DNA of 64,000 nucleotides. It comes from Bowmanella yangjiangensis (GTDB lineage: Bacteria; Pseudomonadota; Gammaproteobacteria; Enterobacterales; Alteromonadaceae). The position numbers and the translations under genes were made by a program. Below the pieces are notes generated by a model, which was not told the origin of the DNA, searched no databases, and saw only the letters and a list, made by a program, of their open reading frames with translations. Shown here piece by piece: positions 1 to 8,232 of this stretch (positions are counted from its first letter, which is position 1; every line of letters starts with the position of its first letter). The DNA is taken from the NCBI RefSeq assembly GCF_017255015.1, contig NZ_JAFKCS010000001.1, positions 430,772 through 494,771 on the forward strand, in the 5' to 3' direction.

Positions 1-500
1 CAGATGCCGCCGAAATACAGGTAGTATTGTCCGTCGTCATCGGCGAAAACGGCCGGATCAATGGAGAAACTTCCGGCTATAGGTTGTGGCTGAGCCGTAA
101 AGGGCCCGGCAGGGGAATCCCCCGTTGCTACGCCAATCTGAAAGCGCCCTTGTGCATTACGGGCCGGAAAGTAGAAGTAATAGGTGCCGTTCTTATACGC
201 CGCATCAGGTGCCCACATTTGCCGCTCAGCCCAGGGCACGTCCTTAATATGCAGCGCCACACCGTGATCTGTGACCTGGCCGCCCGGTTTGTCTAAAGAC
301 AATACATGGTAATCCTGCATGGCAAAGTGGTCGCCATTGTCGTTAAACGCAATTCCGGCATCAATGTCATGAGACGGGTAGATATAGATGCGGCCATTAA
401 ATACATGGGCAGACGGATCTGCGGTATAAATATGTTCTACCAGTGGCTGGGACAACGCTTTGGCGCGCAGTTGTTTATAGTCGATGGATTGTTCTGACAT
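1..500 (-). CDS. Glycoside hydrolase family 43 enzyme (probable beta-xylosidase/arabinofuranosidase), 3' end cut by window
   Basis: Only the N-terminal ~166 codons are present; the gene runs off the left edge. The protein starts MSEQSIDYKQLRAKALSQPL and has no signal peptide, so it is probably cytoplasmic. The stretch HIYTADPSAHVFNGRIYIYP at residues 23-42 contains the GH43 blade-1 motif with the general-base Asp in ADPS. QMWAPDAAYKNGTYYFYF follows near residue 100, and SIDPAVFADDDG near residue 150 carries the second conserved Asp. GH43 enzymes remove beta-xylosyl or alpha-arabinosyl residues from oligosaccharides; which one cannot be told from the N-terminus. It starts 16 bp after the stop of the GPH symporter upstream on the same strand, so the two form a xyloside import-and-cleavage unit. 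Confidence 0.9.
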   Translation of the reverse strand, partial: MSEQSIDYKQLRAKALSQPLVEHIYTADPSAHVFNGRIYIYPSHDIDAGIAFNDNGDHFAMQDYHVLSLDKPGGQVTDHGVALHIKDVPWAERQMWAPDAAYKNGTYYFYFPARNAQGRFQIGVATGDSPAGPFTAQPQPIAGSFSIDPAVFADDDGQYYLYFGGI

Positions 501-516
501 ACCTGTTCCTGTCTTG

Positions 517-1986
517 TTACTGGCTTTGCAATGCCTGGCGACGCTGGCTAAGTTCCAGCTCTATCTGGTGTTCACGTCGCTTGTTAATTTCATAGCGGCT
601 GACAATAACCACACCGATTAGAAAGGGGATGGCTGCGAACAAACTGACCGACAGCTTGATGCCCTCAATGGTCTGTGGCGTCTGAGTGACAAGGGCTGCG
701 TTGTAGTCATACTGGGCTAAGATGGCGGCCACCAATGCGCCGCCAATGCTCAGACCCAGCTTCAGTCCAAAGATCATGGCGGAAAAGATAATCGCAGTGG
801 CACGGCGGTGATTCTTCCATTCTGAATAGTCGGCCACATCGGCAATCATGGCCCAAAGCAGGGGAATGGTGATGCCGTAGAAAAAGCCGTGCAGAATCTG
901 CGCGAGAAACACTAAGCCTATGGCGTCGGCTGGCAGCAGATAAAACACCAGAATAAACAGCGTGGAGATAAACAGTGCTATGGCAAAGACATCCCGTTTG
1001 CCGAAGCGATCTGCCAAGGGTTTGGAAAAGCCAATACCTACAATCATTAGCAGAATGCCACCGGCATTAAACAAGCTGAAGCCGGAGGTGGCGGCATCCT
1101 CAGGCCAGTGAAACGCGTTCAGCCCGATACTGGTCAACAGACTATTCAGGCCAGCGATAAACTGATTAAAGCCGATATCCTGCAGAAAAACGGCTATCTG
1201 CGCTTCATGCAGATAATTCTCGAAGTAATAAACGTACATGCCGCCTTTCAGGGACAAGGTGACAAACACCAGAATAGTCAGAATCAGCATGATGGCCCAG
1301 GGACGATTATGCAACAGGTCGCGCAGGTCCTGCGCGATGCTGGAATGGCCTTCAGTGACTGTTATCACCCGTTCCTTTGTGGTGATAAAGGTGATGAGAA
1401 AAAATACTATGCCCACCACAGAAAATATCGTCATGGTGTTTTTAAAGCCCAGGGCTTTATCACCGTCACCCAAAATCAATACCAACGGCAGCAGCAGCGC
1501 CTGAATGATAAATTGTGCCACCATCACCGCCACAAAACGGTAGGCGGATAAACTGTTACGCTCAGCCATGCTGCCGGTAAGCACACCACTTAAGGCAGAG
1601 TAGGGCAGATTGTTGGCTGAGTAGATAATCACCAACAGCACATAAGTGACAAAGGCGTAGACCAGCTTGCCGTCAGGGCCGAAATCCGGGGTGGAAAACG
1701 CCGCCAGGGCAATTAGACCAAAAGGCACAGATGTCCAGAGTATCCATGGACGAAACTTGCCATAGCGTGTTTGAGTGCGGTCAGCAATCAGGCCCATCAA
1801 GGGATTAAAAAACGCACCGATCAAGCCACCGACAAAAATAATGCTGGCAGCCTGGGCGGGTGGAATTTGATACACGTCGGTGTAAAAAAACGCCAGAAAG
1901 GTCATCAAAGTCTGGAAAATTAGATTAGCGGCCAAATCTCCCAGGCTATATCCCACCTTCTCTGTGATGGTTAGTGTTTGCGACAT
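517..1986 (-). CDS. GPH-family glycoside:cation symporter (xyloside transporter)
   Basis: This 489-residue inner-membrane protein has about 12 hydrophobic segments. Family hallmarks visible are the N-terminal KVGYSLGDLAANLIFQ, the loop ADRTQTRYGKFRPWILW near residue 70 (the D-R-T..G..RP.L motif of MelB/XylP/YicJ-type carriers) and ADVADYSEWKNHRRATAI near residue 390. These symporters couple sugar or glycoside uptake to Na+ or H+. The GH43 gene lies 16 bp downstream, matching the common pairing of a beta-xyloside symporter with a cytoplasmic beta-xylosidase. The ATG at 1986 is preceded by AGGAAC. The promoter would lie in the divergent region 1987-2189 shared with the sugar porter. Substrate is inferred from neighbours. 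Confidence 0.9.
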   Translation of the reverse strand: MSQTLTITEKVGYSLGDLAANLIFQTLMTFLAFFYTDVYQIPPAQAASIIFVGGLIGAFFNPLMGLIADRTQTRYGKFRPWILWTSVPFGLIALAAFSTPDFGPDGKLVYAFVTYVLLVIIYSANNLPYSALSGVLTGSMAERNSLSAYRFVAVMVAQFIIQALLLPLVLILGDGDKALGFKNTMTIFSVVGIVFFLITFITTKERVITVTEGHSSIAQDLRDLLHNRPWAIMLILTILVFVTLSLKGGMYVYYFENYLHEAQIAVFLQDIGFNQFIAGLNSLLTSIGLNAFHWPEDAATSGFSLFNAGGILLMIVGIGFSKPLADRFGKRDVFAIALFISTLFILVFYLLPADAIGLVFLAQILHGFFYGITIPLLWAMIADVADYSEWKNHRRATAIIFSAMIFGLKLGLSIGGALVAAILAQYDYNAALVTQTPQTIEGIKLSVSLFAAIPFLIGVVIVSRYEINKRREHQIELELSQRRQALQSQ

Positions 1987-2011
1987 ATTGTTCCTGCTTT
2001 TTGTGTTTTTT

Positions 2012-2037
2012 ACTTGCGAGGTAATGGCGACTTGCGA
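2012..2037. promoter_or_regulatory. Direct repeat ACTTGCGA x2 in the divergent xyloside/xylose transporter promoter region
   Basis: ACTTGCGA occurs at 2012-2019 and again at 2030-2037, 18 bp apart, between the symporter (minus) and the sugar porter (plus). The same octamer occurs at 6520-6527, just upstream of xylA. AraC-type activators bind direct repeats, so these are candidate XylR half-sites. This is inference from position and repetition; no known consensus was matched. Confidence 0.35.
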
Positions 2038-2189
2038 CGCTTGGCCCCACCATACCAGCGAATCTTGGCTTCAAGGTTAACGGAATGTGAGTGTGGCTTT
2101 ATTATTTTTAACAAACTGGATGCGTCAATCATTTAAGGTCCGTATGCTGGGAAAACCTCAGCATTTAGCCGTTTAGGAAGGATCGCAAC

Positions 2190-3617
2190 TTGGACCAAGC
2201 AATTGATAATGTTCTGTTACAACATCAAGAAGAAAACCGCCTTTTTATTGCTTTTATCAGTGTCGTGGCCACCATCGGTGGTTTTTTGTTTGGCTTTGAT
2301 AGTGGGGTGATTAACGGTACCGTGGATGGCCTGCAAATTGCCTTTAATTCTGAAAGTATCGGAACAGGATTTAATGTATCCAGTATGTTGTTGGGGTGCG
2401 CGGTGGGGGCATTTTTCGCAGGGAGACTTGCGGATCGATTTGGTCGCCGTGCTTTATTGCTGGTATCCGCCGTACTTTTTATTGTTAGTGCCTGGGGTTC
2501 GGGTATTGCTGCAAGCTCAGAGGAGTTTGTGTTGTATCGGATTCTTGGAGGACTGGCGGTGGGGGCGGCGTCGGTAATGGCGCCAGCCTATATTTCTGAA
2601 GTGGCACCGGCCCGCTACCGGGGAATGCTGACCACAGTCCAGCAGATTGCCATTATCAGTGGTTTGTTTGCGGCTTTTTTAAGTAACTATATTCTGGCCG
2701 CCAGTGCCGGCGCTTCCACCAGTGAATTGTGGATGGAGTATGCGGCCTGGCGCTGGATGTTCTGGATTGAACTGGTCCCGGCTGTGTTATTTCTTTTGAT
2801 GCTCCTATTTATTCCGGAGAGCCCGCGCTTTTTAGTGGTTAAGGGCCGTCGTGAGCAGGCGATGGCGGTGCTTGCACGCTTATACGGTGACACCGTAGCG
2901 CGTCGCAAGGTAGAGGAAATCGACCAGTCTCTGGCCAAGGATCATCACAGACCCCGTTTGCGTGATCTTATCGACAAACACAGTGGTAAGGTGCGCAAGA
3001 TTGTTTGGGTCGGCATAGGTCTTGCAACTTTTCAGCAACTGGTGGGCATAAACGTGGTGTTTTACTACGGTGCAGTGCTGTGGCAGGCGGTGGGCTTTTC
3101 TGAGTCGGATGCCCTGCTGATTAATGTAATCAGCGGTGCTTTGTCCATTGGTGCCTGCGTGATCACTTTGTTGGTGATTGACAAAATTGGTCGTAAGCCA
3201 CTACTTAAATGGGGTTCGGTGGGGATGGCTGTGACGCTGTCGCTGATGGTACTGGCCTTTGCCAATGCTGGTCAGGACGAGTCTGGCCGTTTGATTATGG
3301 GGAGTTGGGGAGCACTGGCGTTATTTTCCGCCAACGCTTATGTGTTTTTCTTTAATATGTCCTGGGGGCCGGTGATGTGGGTGATGTTGGGAGAAATGTT
3401 CCCTAACCAGATCCGTGGCTCGGGGCTGGCCGTCAGTGGCCTTGCCCAGTGGGGGAGCAATTTCCTGATTACCATGACTTTTCCTATGTTGTTAACTGGT
3501 ATTGGTTTGGCCGGTGCCTATGGCTTGTATGCGCTGGGTGCTACTTTGTCCGTGTGGTTCGTGATTAAGATGGTACATGAAACCAAAGGTACGGAATTGG
3601 AAAATATGCCGGGGTGA
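2190..3617 (+). CDS. MFS sugar porter (D-xylose:H+ symporter, XylE-like)
   Basis: This 475-residue, 12-helix major facilitator has sugar-porter signatures: GFLFGFDSGVINGTV in helix 1, GRLADRFGRRALLL after helix 2, VLYRILGGLAVGAASVMAP, then PESPRFLVVKGR ending helix 6, QQLVGINVVFYYGAVL in helix 7 and a C-terminal HETKGTELENM resembling the PETKG motif. These proteins import D-xylose or related sugars with protons. The start is TTG at 2190, preceded by GGAAGGA (about 2176-2182) at suitable spacing. The neighbouring xylA, xylB and xylR make D-xylose the most likely substrate, though glucose/galactose porters share the same motifs. Confidence 0.88.
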   Translation: MDQAIDNVLLQHQEENRLFIAFISVVATIGGFLFGFDSGVINGTVDGLQIAFNSESIGTGFNVSSMLLGCAVGAFFAGRLADRFGRRALLLVSAVLFIVSAWGSGIAASSEEFVLYRILGGLAVGAASVMAPAYISEVAPARYRGMLTTVQQIAIISGLFAAFLSNYILAASAGASTSELWMEYAAWRWMFWIELVPAVLFLLMLLFIPESPRFLVVKGRREQAMAVLARLYGDTVARRKVEEIDQSLAKDHHRPRLRDLIDKHSGKVRKIVWVGIGLATFQQLVGINVVFYYGAVLWQAVGFSESDALLINVISGALSIGACVITLLVIDKIGRKPLLKWGSVGMAVTLSLMVLAFANAGQDESGRLIMGSWGALALFSANAYVFFFNMSWGPVMWVMLGEMFPNQIRGSGLAVSGLAQWGSNFLITMTFPMLLTGIGLAGAYGLYALGATLSVWFVIKMVHETKGTELENMPG

Positions 3618-3695
3618 TAGCACTTATATAAGCAACCACCTGCGCCCGCCTAATCCCTATTTCACTTGAAAAGTGGAAGCCCAGCCATGGGGATC

Positions 3696-3725
3696 TCAGC
3701 CTTTTCTCAATTGAGAAAAGGCTGA
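3696..3725 (+). terminator. Perfect 30-bp palindrome, probable intrinsic terminator after the sugar porter
   Basis: A 15-bp arm (TCAGCCTTTTCTCAA) is followed directly by its exact complement, then CGTTTTTA. It sits 78 bp downstream of the porter stop and 161 bp upstream of the mutarotase. The stem is strong and the following T-run is short, so this is a likely terminator on the plus strand. Confidence 0.7.
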
Positions 3726-3886
3726 CGTTTTTACCTATTATCGAGTGAGCAAATTCCGCCACTATTGAATTCTCGCCGTTTCATCAGACCGCGAAGGCAG
3801 TGAAATTCCATAAAGGCTAAGCAAGCAAACGCACTTTGCTATTGGACGGGGGACTTTTACTCTGAGCTTTATTTGCTGGGTGTTTT

Positions 3887-4819
3887 ATGTCAATTCAGGT
3901 CTTCCGTTTGTCCAACTGTGTCGGCGATGAGGTGGCTATTTTGGACTGGGGAGCAAGATTGTGCAGTTGGTCTACCAGGTTAGGAAGTGGCAAGCGCAAT
4001 ATTGTGCTGGGTTATCAAGATATCTTGAAGTACCAGCAGGACCCATATTATTTAGGTGCGGTCGTTGGTCCGTATGCCAATCGTATTGGGCACGGAAAAC
4101 TTAAAATAGCCTCACGTACATACCAATTAGAACAAAATGAGGGGAATCATCATCTACATGGCGGTGTTTCCGGGCTTCATCATGTTCGATGGCAGTATTG
4201 CCATTCGACGAGATCGCAACTCTCTCTGAGGTATCTGCAACAGGATGGTGTTGGCGGATACCCTGGGCCTGTCAACTATAAGCTGGAATTTGAATTAGAA
4301 GATTGCAGCAGACTATGGGTGAGAATGCAGGCTGAAGTAGGGCAAATCAGTCTGGTTGGGCCGACGTTTCATCCCTACTTCAACTTAGCGGCTGACACCA
4401 TATCCATTAATGACCATTACTTGCAATTAGATGCTGAACACTTCGCTGTAGTCGACGATGCGGGGATTCCCACCGGCGAGCTTCGTAACGTCAAAGACAG
4501 CCAATTTGATTTTCGTTGCGCCAGAGTTCTGGCCGATACTGCCGTGGATCATAACTTTGTGGTTGGTGGCAGTCTCAAACAATCTGCAGCGAGCCTAATC
4601 AGTCCCGATCAGCACTTGAAACTTGCCATTAGCGCGGACTATCCCGGACTACAGCTATATACTGGTGATTATTTAAGTACACCATTCACACCGCGTCAGG
4701 GATTGTGCCTGGAACCCCAGTTTTTCCCTGACTCACCTAACCAGATAGGTTTCCCTTTCCATTTCAGTCAGCCTGATAAACCATTTGAAGCAACCCTGTG
4801 TTATCAATTAGATAAGTAA
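3887..4819 (+). CDS. galM: Aldose 1-epimerase (mutarotase)
   Basis: The 310-residue cytoplasmic protein interconverts alpha and beta anomers of aldoses. Family motifs in order: ILDWGARLCSW near residue 18, VVGPYANRIGHGKL near residue 62 (Asn-Arg of the sugar pocket), NEGNHHLHGGVSGLHHVRW near residue 84 (substrate His), TFHPYFNLA near residue 164 (catalytic His) and CLEPQFFPDSPNQ near residue 276 (catalytic Glu). Length is close to typical GalM. There is no clear Shine-Dalgarno before the ATG at 3887, so expression may be weak. Context suggests it supplies the anomer used by the downstream xylose isomerase. Confidence 0.9.
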   Translation: MSIQVFRLSNCVGDEVAILDWGARLCSWSTRLGSGKRNIVLGYQDILKYQQDPYYLGAVVGPYANRIGHGKLKIASRTYQLEQNEGNHHLHGGVSGLHHVRWQYCHSTRSQLSLRYLQQDGVGGYPGPVNYKLEFELEDCSRLWVRMQAEVGQISLVGPTFHPYFNLAADTISINDHYLQLDAEHFAVVDDAGIPTGELRNVKDSQFDFRCARVLADTAVDHNFVVGGSLKQSAASLISPDQHLKLAISADYPGLQLYTGDYLSTPFTPRQGLCLEPQFFPDSPNQIGFPFHFSQPDKPFEATLCYQLDK

Positions 4820-4832
4820 TTGATAACACAGG
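4795..4832. terminator. Hairpin with 16-bp perfect arms spanning the mutarotase stop codon
   Basis: CCTGTGTTATCAATTA at 4795-4810 is the exact reverse complement of 4817-4832, with a 6-nt loop. The last codons and the TAA stop (4817-4819) lie inside the structure. No T-run follows, so it is either a factor-dependent stop signal or an mRNA 3'-end stabiliser. Confidence 0.5.
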
Positions 4833-4863
4833 ATAGCAATGACGTAGTGATAAACCCGAGGGG

Positions 4864-5007
4864 TTAGGTCCGCTGCTGTCTTCTGATGCACAACAGTAAA
4901 CTCAAAGCCATTAACAACATCCATAAACTGGCTGGTTCTGGTATATGAGTGACAGCAGTGGCTATCAGGCGAAAGGTCAAGTCAAACTCGTTCAACTCAT
5001 CAGGTGG
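4864..5007 (-). pseudogene. PEP-CTERM sorting-signal remnant (3' fragment of an exosortase substrate gene)
   Basis: The minus-strand frame between the stop at 5008-5010 and the stop at 4864-4866 reads PPDELNEFDLTFRLIATAVT, then HIPEPASLWMLLMALSLLLC and IRRQQRT. This is a textbook PEP-CTERM anchor: a P-E-P motif, a hydrophobic helix and a basic C-terminus. Exosortase/archaeosortase systems cleave such tails. The frame has no good start codon and is closed upstream by an in-frame stop, so only the last ~47 codons of a larger secreted protein survive. No exosortase gene is present in this window. The rest of the gap 4820-5178 holds nothing else I recognise, apart from an 8-bp-arm hairpin at 5143-5166 downstream of xylA. 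Confidence 0.6.
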
Positions 5008-5178
5008 TTATTTACCATTGTCAGCTATTAGGACTTCCAAACTGAGAAGAACTGACTAATTGACTGGGAATTCGGGGGAGCAGCGTGCCCTCCTGCAGCT
5101 ATAGACCTACAGATAAGTCCGCTCGTCATAGGTGTCGGCGCAATATGCGGCTTCCTTTCCGCATATGGGCTAGAGATA

Positions 5179-6498
5179 TTAACGATATAGTACCAGGTTA
5201 ATTTGGTTTTCCAGCCATTCCTGACGGCCACTGACGGGTTGCGGATCCAATTCCTGACTCAATGTCAGAGCAGCGAGTGATTGCAGGGAATGTTCTCCAC
5301 TTTGAATGGCTTTGCCTAATGCACTGTTCCAACCTCTATAGCGGTTGGCCACGGTGTCGGCGAGAAATTCTTTTTCAATCAGTACGGCGGCTTTCTTTAA
5401 CGCCATGGCCAGATGATCCATGCCGCCAATATGGCCATGGAAAAGATCATAGCGGTCCAGGCTTTGACGGCGTAATTTTGCATCAAAATTAAAGCCCCCT
5501 GTGGTAAAACCGCCGGCCTTTAGGATTTCATACATCACCAGCGTCAGCTCCTCGACACTGTTTGGAAACTGGTCAGTGTCCCAGCCGTTTTGTGCATCTC
5601 CACGGTTAGCGTCGATACTGCCAAAGATACCCAGGGATATCGCTGTGGCGACTTCATGATGGAAGGAGTGCCCAGCCAATGTCGCATGGTTGGCTTCGAT
5701 GTTTACACGAAATTCATTTTCAATACCGTATTGTTTCAGGAAGCCATACACTGTGGCACTATCATAATCGTATTGATGCTTAGTCGGTTCTTGAGGCTTG
5801 GGTTCAATCAACAAGGTGCCTTTGAAACCGATTTTATGCTTATGCTCTACGACCATCTGCATAAACCGGCCCAACTGCTCGCGCTCCTGGCGTAAATCGG
5901 TATTCAGTAAGGTTTCATATCCTTCGCGGCCTCCCCACAACACGTAGTTTTCACCGCCCAGTCTATGTGTGGCATTTAGGGCATGAAAAACCTGGGTGGC
6001 ACCATAGCTGAATACCTCAGGATCAGGATTGGATGCCCCACCAGCCGCATAGCGAGGGTTACTGAACAAATTTGCCGTTCCCCAAAGTAATTTTGTTCCA
6101 GTTTCTGCCTGTTTTTGCTCTAAGACATCCACCATTTCTGCAAAGTTGTTCACGTACTCTTTGATGCTATTACCTTCCGGTGCAACATCCACGTCGTGAA
6201 AACAATAATAAGGGATGGTCAGCTTATGGAAAAATTCAAAAGCAACGTCGGCCTTTTGTTTGGCCAGAACCATGGGATCTCCGGTCTTGAGCCATGGACG
6301 ACCGAAGGTGCCTGCACCAAATACATCCTGGCCATTCCAACAGAAGTTATGCCAGTAGCACGCAGCGAGTCGAAGGTGTTGTGCCATCGTTTTGCCTAAT
6401 ATCAGCTCGTCGGCATTGTAATGTTTAAACGCCAATGGGTTTTGGCTATCTGGCCCTTCAAAGGCAATCTTATCTATTTGGTCAAAAAATTGAGCCAT
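5179..6498 (-). CDS. xylA: D-xylose isomerase
   Basis: The 439-residue protein converts D-xylose to D-xylulose, the first step of the isomerase pathway. It matches group II bacterial XylA in length and in motifs: [19 protein letters not shown] near residue 48, [13 protein letters not shown] near residue 97 (catalytic His and metal-ligand region), [16 protein letters not shown] near residue 187, [16 protein letters not shown] near residue 229 (metal-binding Glu and Lys), [17 protein letters not shown] near residue 268, and [20 protein letters not shown] near residue 294. The ATG at 6498 follows GGAGAGCAAC. It is transcribed after xylB on the minus strand with a 98-bp gap that contains ACTTGCGA (6520-6527), so it may have its own promoter. 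Confidence 0.97.
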   Translation of the reverse strand: MAQFFDQIDKIAFEGPDSQNPLAFKHYNADELILGKTMAQHLRLAACYWHNFCWNGQDVFGAGTFGRPWLKTGDPMVLAKQKADVAFEFFHKLTIPYYCFHDVDVAPEGNSIKEYVNNFAEMVDVLEQKQAETGTKLLWGTANLFSNPRYAAGGASNPDPEVFSYGATQVFHALNATHRLGGENYVLWGGREGYETLLNTDLRQEREQLGRFMQMVVEHKHKIGFKGTLLIEPKPQEPTKHQYDYDSATVYGFLKQYGIENEFRVNIEANHATLAGHSFHHEVATAISLGIFGSIDANRGDAQNGWDTDQFPNSVEELTLVMYEILKAGGFTTGGFNFDAKLRRQSLDRYDLFHGHIGGMDHLAMALKKAAVLIEKEFLADTVANRYRGWNSALGKAIQSGEHSLQSLAALTLSQELDPQPVSGRQEWLENQINLVLYR

Positions 6499-6596
6499 GT
6501 TGCTCTCCAGTAGAATATCACTTGCGAATATTGGTCAATCGTACGATGTCCAACAATTACGTTTTTTCAGAGTTTTTTTGTGCTTTTGCGCATTGT

Positions 6597-8048
6597 CTAG
6601 AAATGACCACGCAGGGCTTGATACAAGGCTTTGAACCTGACCAAACGATTTGCTAACAGGCTGTGCATACAGGCGTTAGGTTGATGTACCGCCAACACAG
6701 GTGGTGGGGGGCAGATAGTGGCTGGATCCTCTTTGGGATGCAGCGCAAGTTTTGCTAATCGGGCGGCGCCAAGCGCAGGCCCTACATCGCCTCCTTCACG
6801 AAACGTCAGGCTTCGGTTCAAGGTATTGGCCAGCAACTGTCGCCAGAAAGGGCTGCGCGCGCCACCACCAATCAGACTGATTTCCTTTGGTACAAGGCCT
6901 GTGGTATGCAAGACCTCGGTACCTTCCGCCAGTGCAAAGGCGACCCCTTCCAGCACAGCATAGGTCAAGTCAACCCGCTGGGTTTGATGGGTCAACGCAA
7001 AAAACATTCCTGAGGCTTGAGGGTTGTTATGTGGCGTACGTTCACCACTTAGATAAGGTAGAAACAGCGGCGTTTTTTCATTTGCTTGGTATTGCTCAAG
7101 TTCTTCCAGCAATGCTGATACGGGGAGTTTGACAATGTTATCGGCGTACCAACTCAGACAACTAGCGGCGCTCAATACCACGGACATTAAATGCCAGGTG
7201 CCAGGCAACGCGTGGCAAAAACTATGCAATGCTGACTTCGGGTTTTTCAGAAAACCATCGCTAACGGCAAAGTAAACCCCCGACGTGCCCAACGATATCA
7301 TGGCTTGCCCTGGGTGAATGAGACCAGCACCAATTGCACCTGCCGCATTGTCTCCAGCGCCTGCGACTACCGGCACGGTAGACATGTCCCATCGCTGAGC
7401 CAACGAAGTATGCAGGTACCCTGCAATCTGATTACCTTCCAGTAACCTGGGCATCTGACTAAGTTGCAGACCACAGGCGGTCAGCATCTTTTCACTCCAG
7501 CGGCGCTTGGCCACATCTAACCAAAGGGTGCCCGCAGCATCAGACATGTCAGTAGCAAGTTCTCCGGTCAGGCGAAATTGCAGGTAGTCCTTTGGTAGCA
7601 ATACCGTAGAAATTTTGCTGAAATTGGTGGGCTCATGCTCTTTAACCCACAGCAGCTTAGGGGCTGTGAAACCCGGCATCGCCAAATTTCCAGTGATTTC
7701 TCTTGCATCTGGCACCTTGTCTTCCAACTGCTTACATTGGGGGTGTGCTCGACCATCGTTCCACAAAATGGCTGGGCGGATGACCTGATGGTTCTGATCC
7801 AACAATGTGGCTCCATGCATTTGTCCCGACAAGCCTATGGCCCTGACTTGAGACAAAGCTTGTCTTTTCGCCAGTGCCGTCATACAACGATCTAATGCCA
7901 ACCACCAGTGCTCGGGGTCTTGTTCAGACCATAAGGTATGAGGTCTGGATATTGAGAGGGAATAAGATTCGCTATCTGTAATCTGGCCGTCTTCGGCCAG
8001 CATTATCACCTTTACGCCTGAGGTGCCAAGGTCGATACCTAAGTACAT
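6597..8048 (-). CDS. xylB: Xylulokinase
   Basis: The protein phosphorylates D-xylulose to xylulose 5-phosphate using ATP. It is an FGGY-family kinase of ~483 residues, as usual for XylB. Visible are MYLGIDLGTSGVKVIMLAED (phosphate-1 loop), GLSGQMHGATLLDQ near residue 78 (substrate site), ILWNDGRAHPQC near residue 98, GAGDNAAGAIGAGL (phosphate-2), LGTSGVYFAVSD, and PYLSGERTPHNNP followed by LIGGGARSPFWRQLLAN (adenosine loop). A TTG at 8060 would add four residues, but the ATG at 8048 matches the family N-terminus and is preceded by GGA, so I chose it. Confidence 0.95.
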   Translation of the reverse strand: MYLGIDLGTSGVKVIMLAEDGQITDSESYSLSISRPHTLWSEQDPEHWWLALDRCMTALAKRQALSQVRAIGLSGQMHGATLLDQNHQVIRPAILWNDGRAHPQCKQLEDKVPDAREITGNLAMPGFTAPKLLWVKEHEPTNFSKISTVLLPKDYLQFRLTGELATDMSDAAGTLWLDVAKRRWSEKMLTACGLQLSQMPRLLEGNQIAGYLHTSLAQRWDMSTVPVVAGAGDNAAGAIGAGLIHPGQAMISLGTSGVYFAVSDGFLKNPKSALHSFCHALPGTWHLMSVVLSAASCLSWYADNIVKLPVSALLEELEQYQANEKTPLFLPYLSGERTPHNNPQASGMFFALTHQTQRVDLTYAVLEGVAFALAEGTEVLHTTGLVPKEISLIGGGARSPFWRQLLANTLNRSLTFREGGDVGPALGAARLAKLALHPKEDPATICPPPPVLAVHQPNACMHSLLANRLVRFKALYQALRGHF

Positions 8049-8108
8049 GCATATGTCCAACAGAGATGAGAATGGCTAGATCCTTGGTCAGTCGACGCAA
8101 TGCGGCAA

Positions 8109-8124
8109 TTACGAAATTTCGTAA
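8109..8124. promoter_or_regulatory. 16-bp perfect palindrome in the xylB/xylR divergent region
   Basis: TTACGAAATTTCGTAA lies between xylB (minus, start 8048) and xylR (plus, start 8233). It is a good candidate operator for xylose-responsive control, but palindromes are less typical of AraC-type proteins than direct repeats, so another regulator could bind it. Confidence 0.4.
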
Positions 8125-8232
8125 CTGAGTAGCTATTAATACTTTGAGTATTTGAAAAATCGCCTTAAAGTCTATGATTCAACTGGGTTGTTAATGTTTG
8201 GTTAAAAAGTAAAAAAAGTAATTGGGTGAAGT

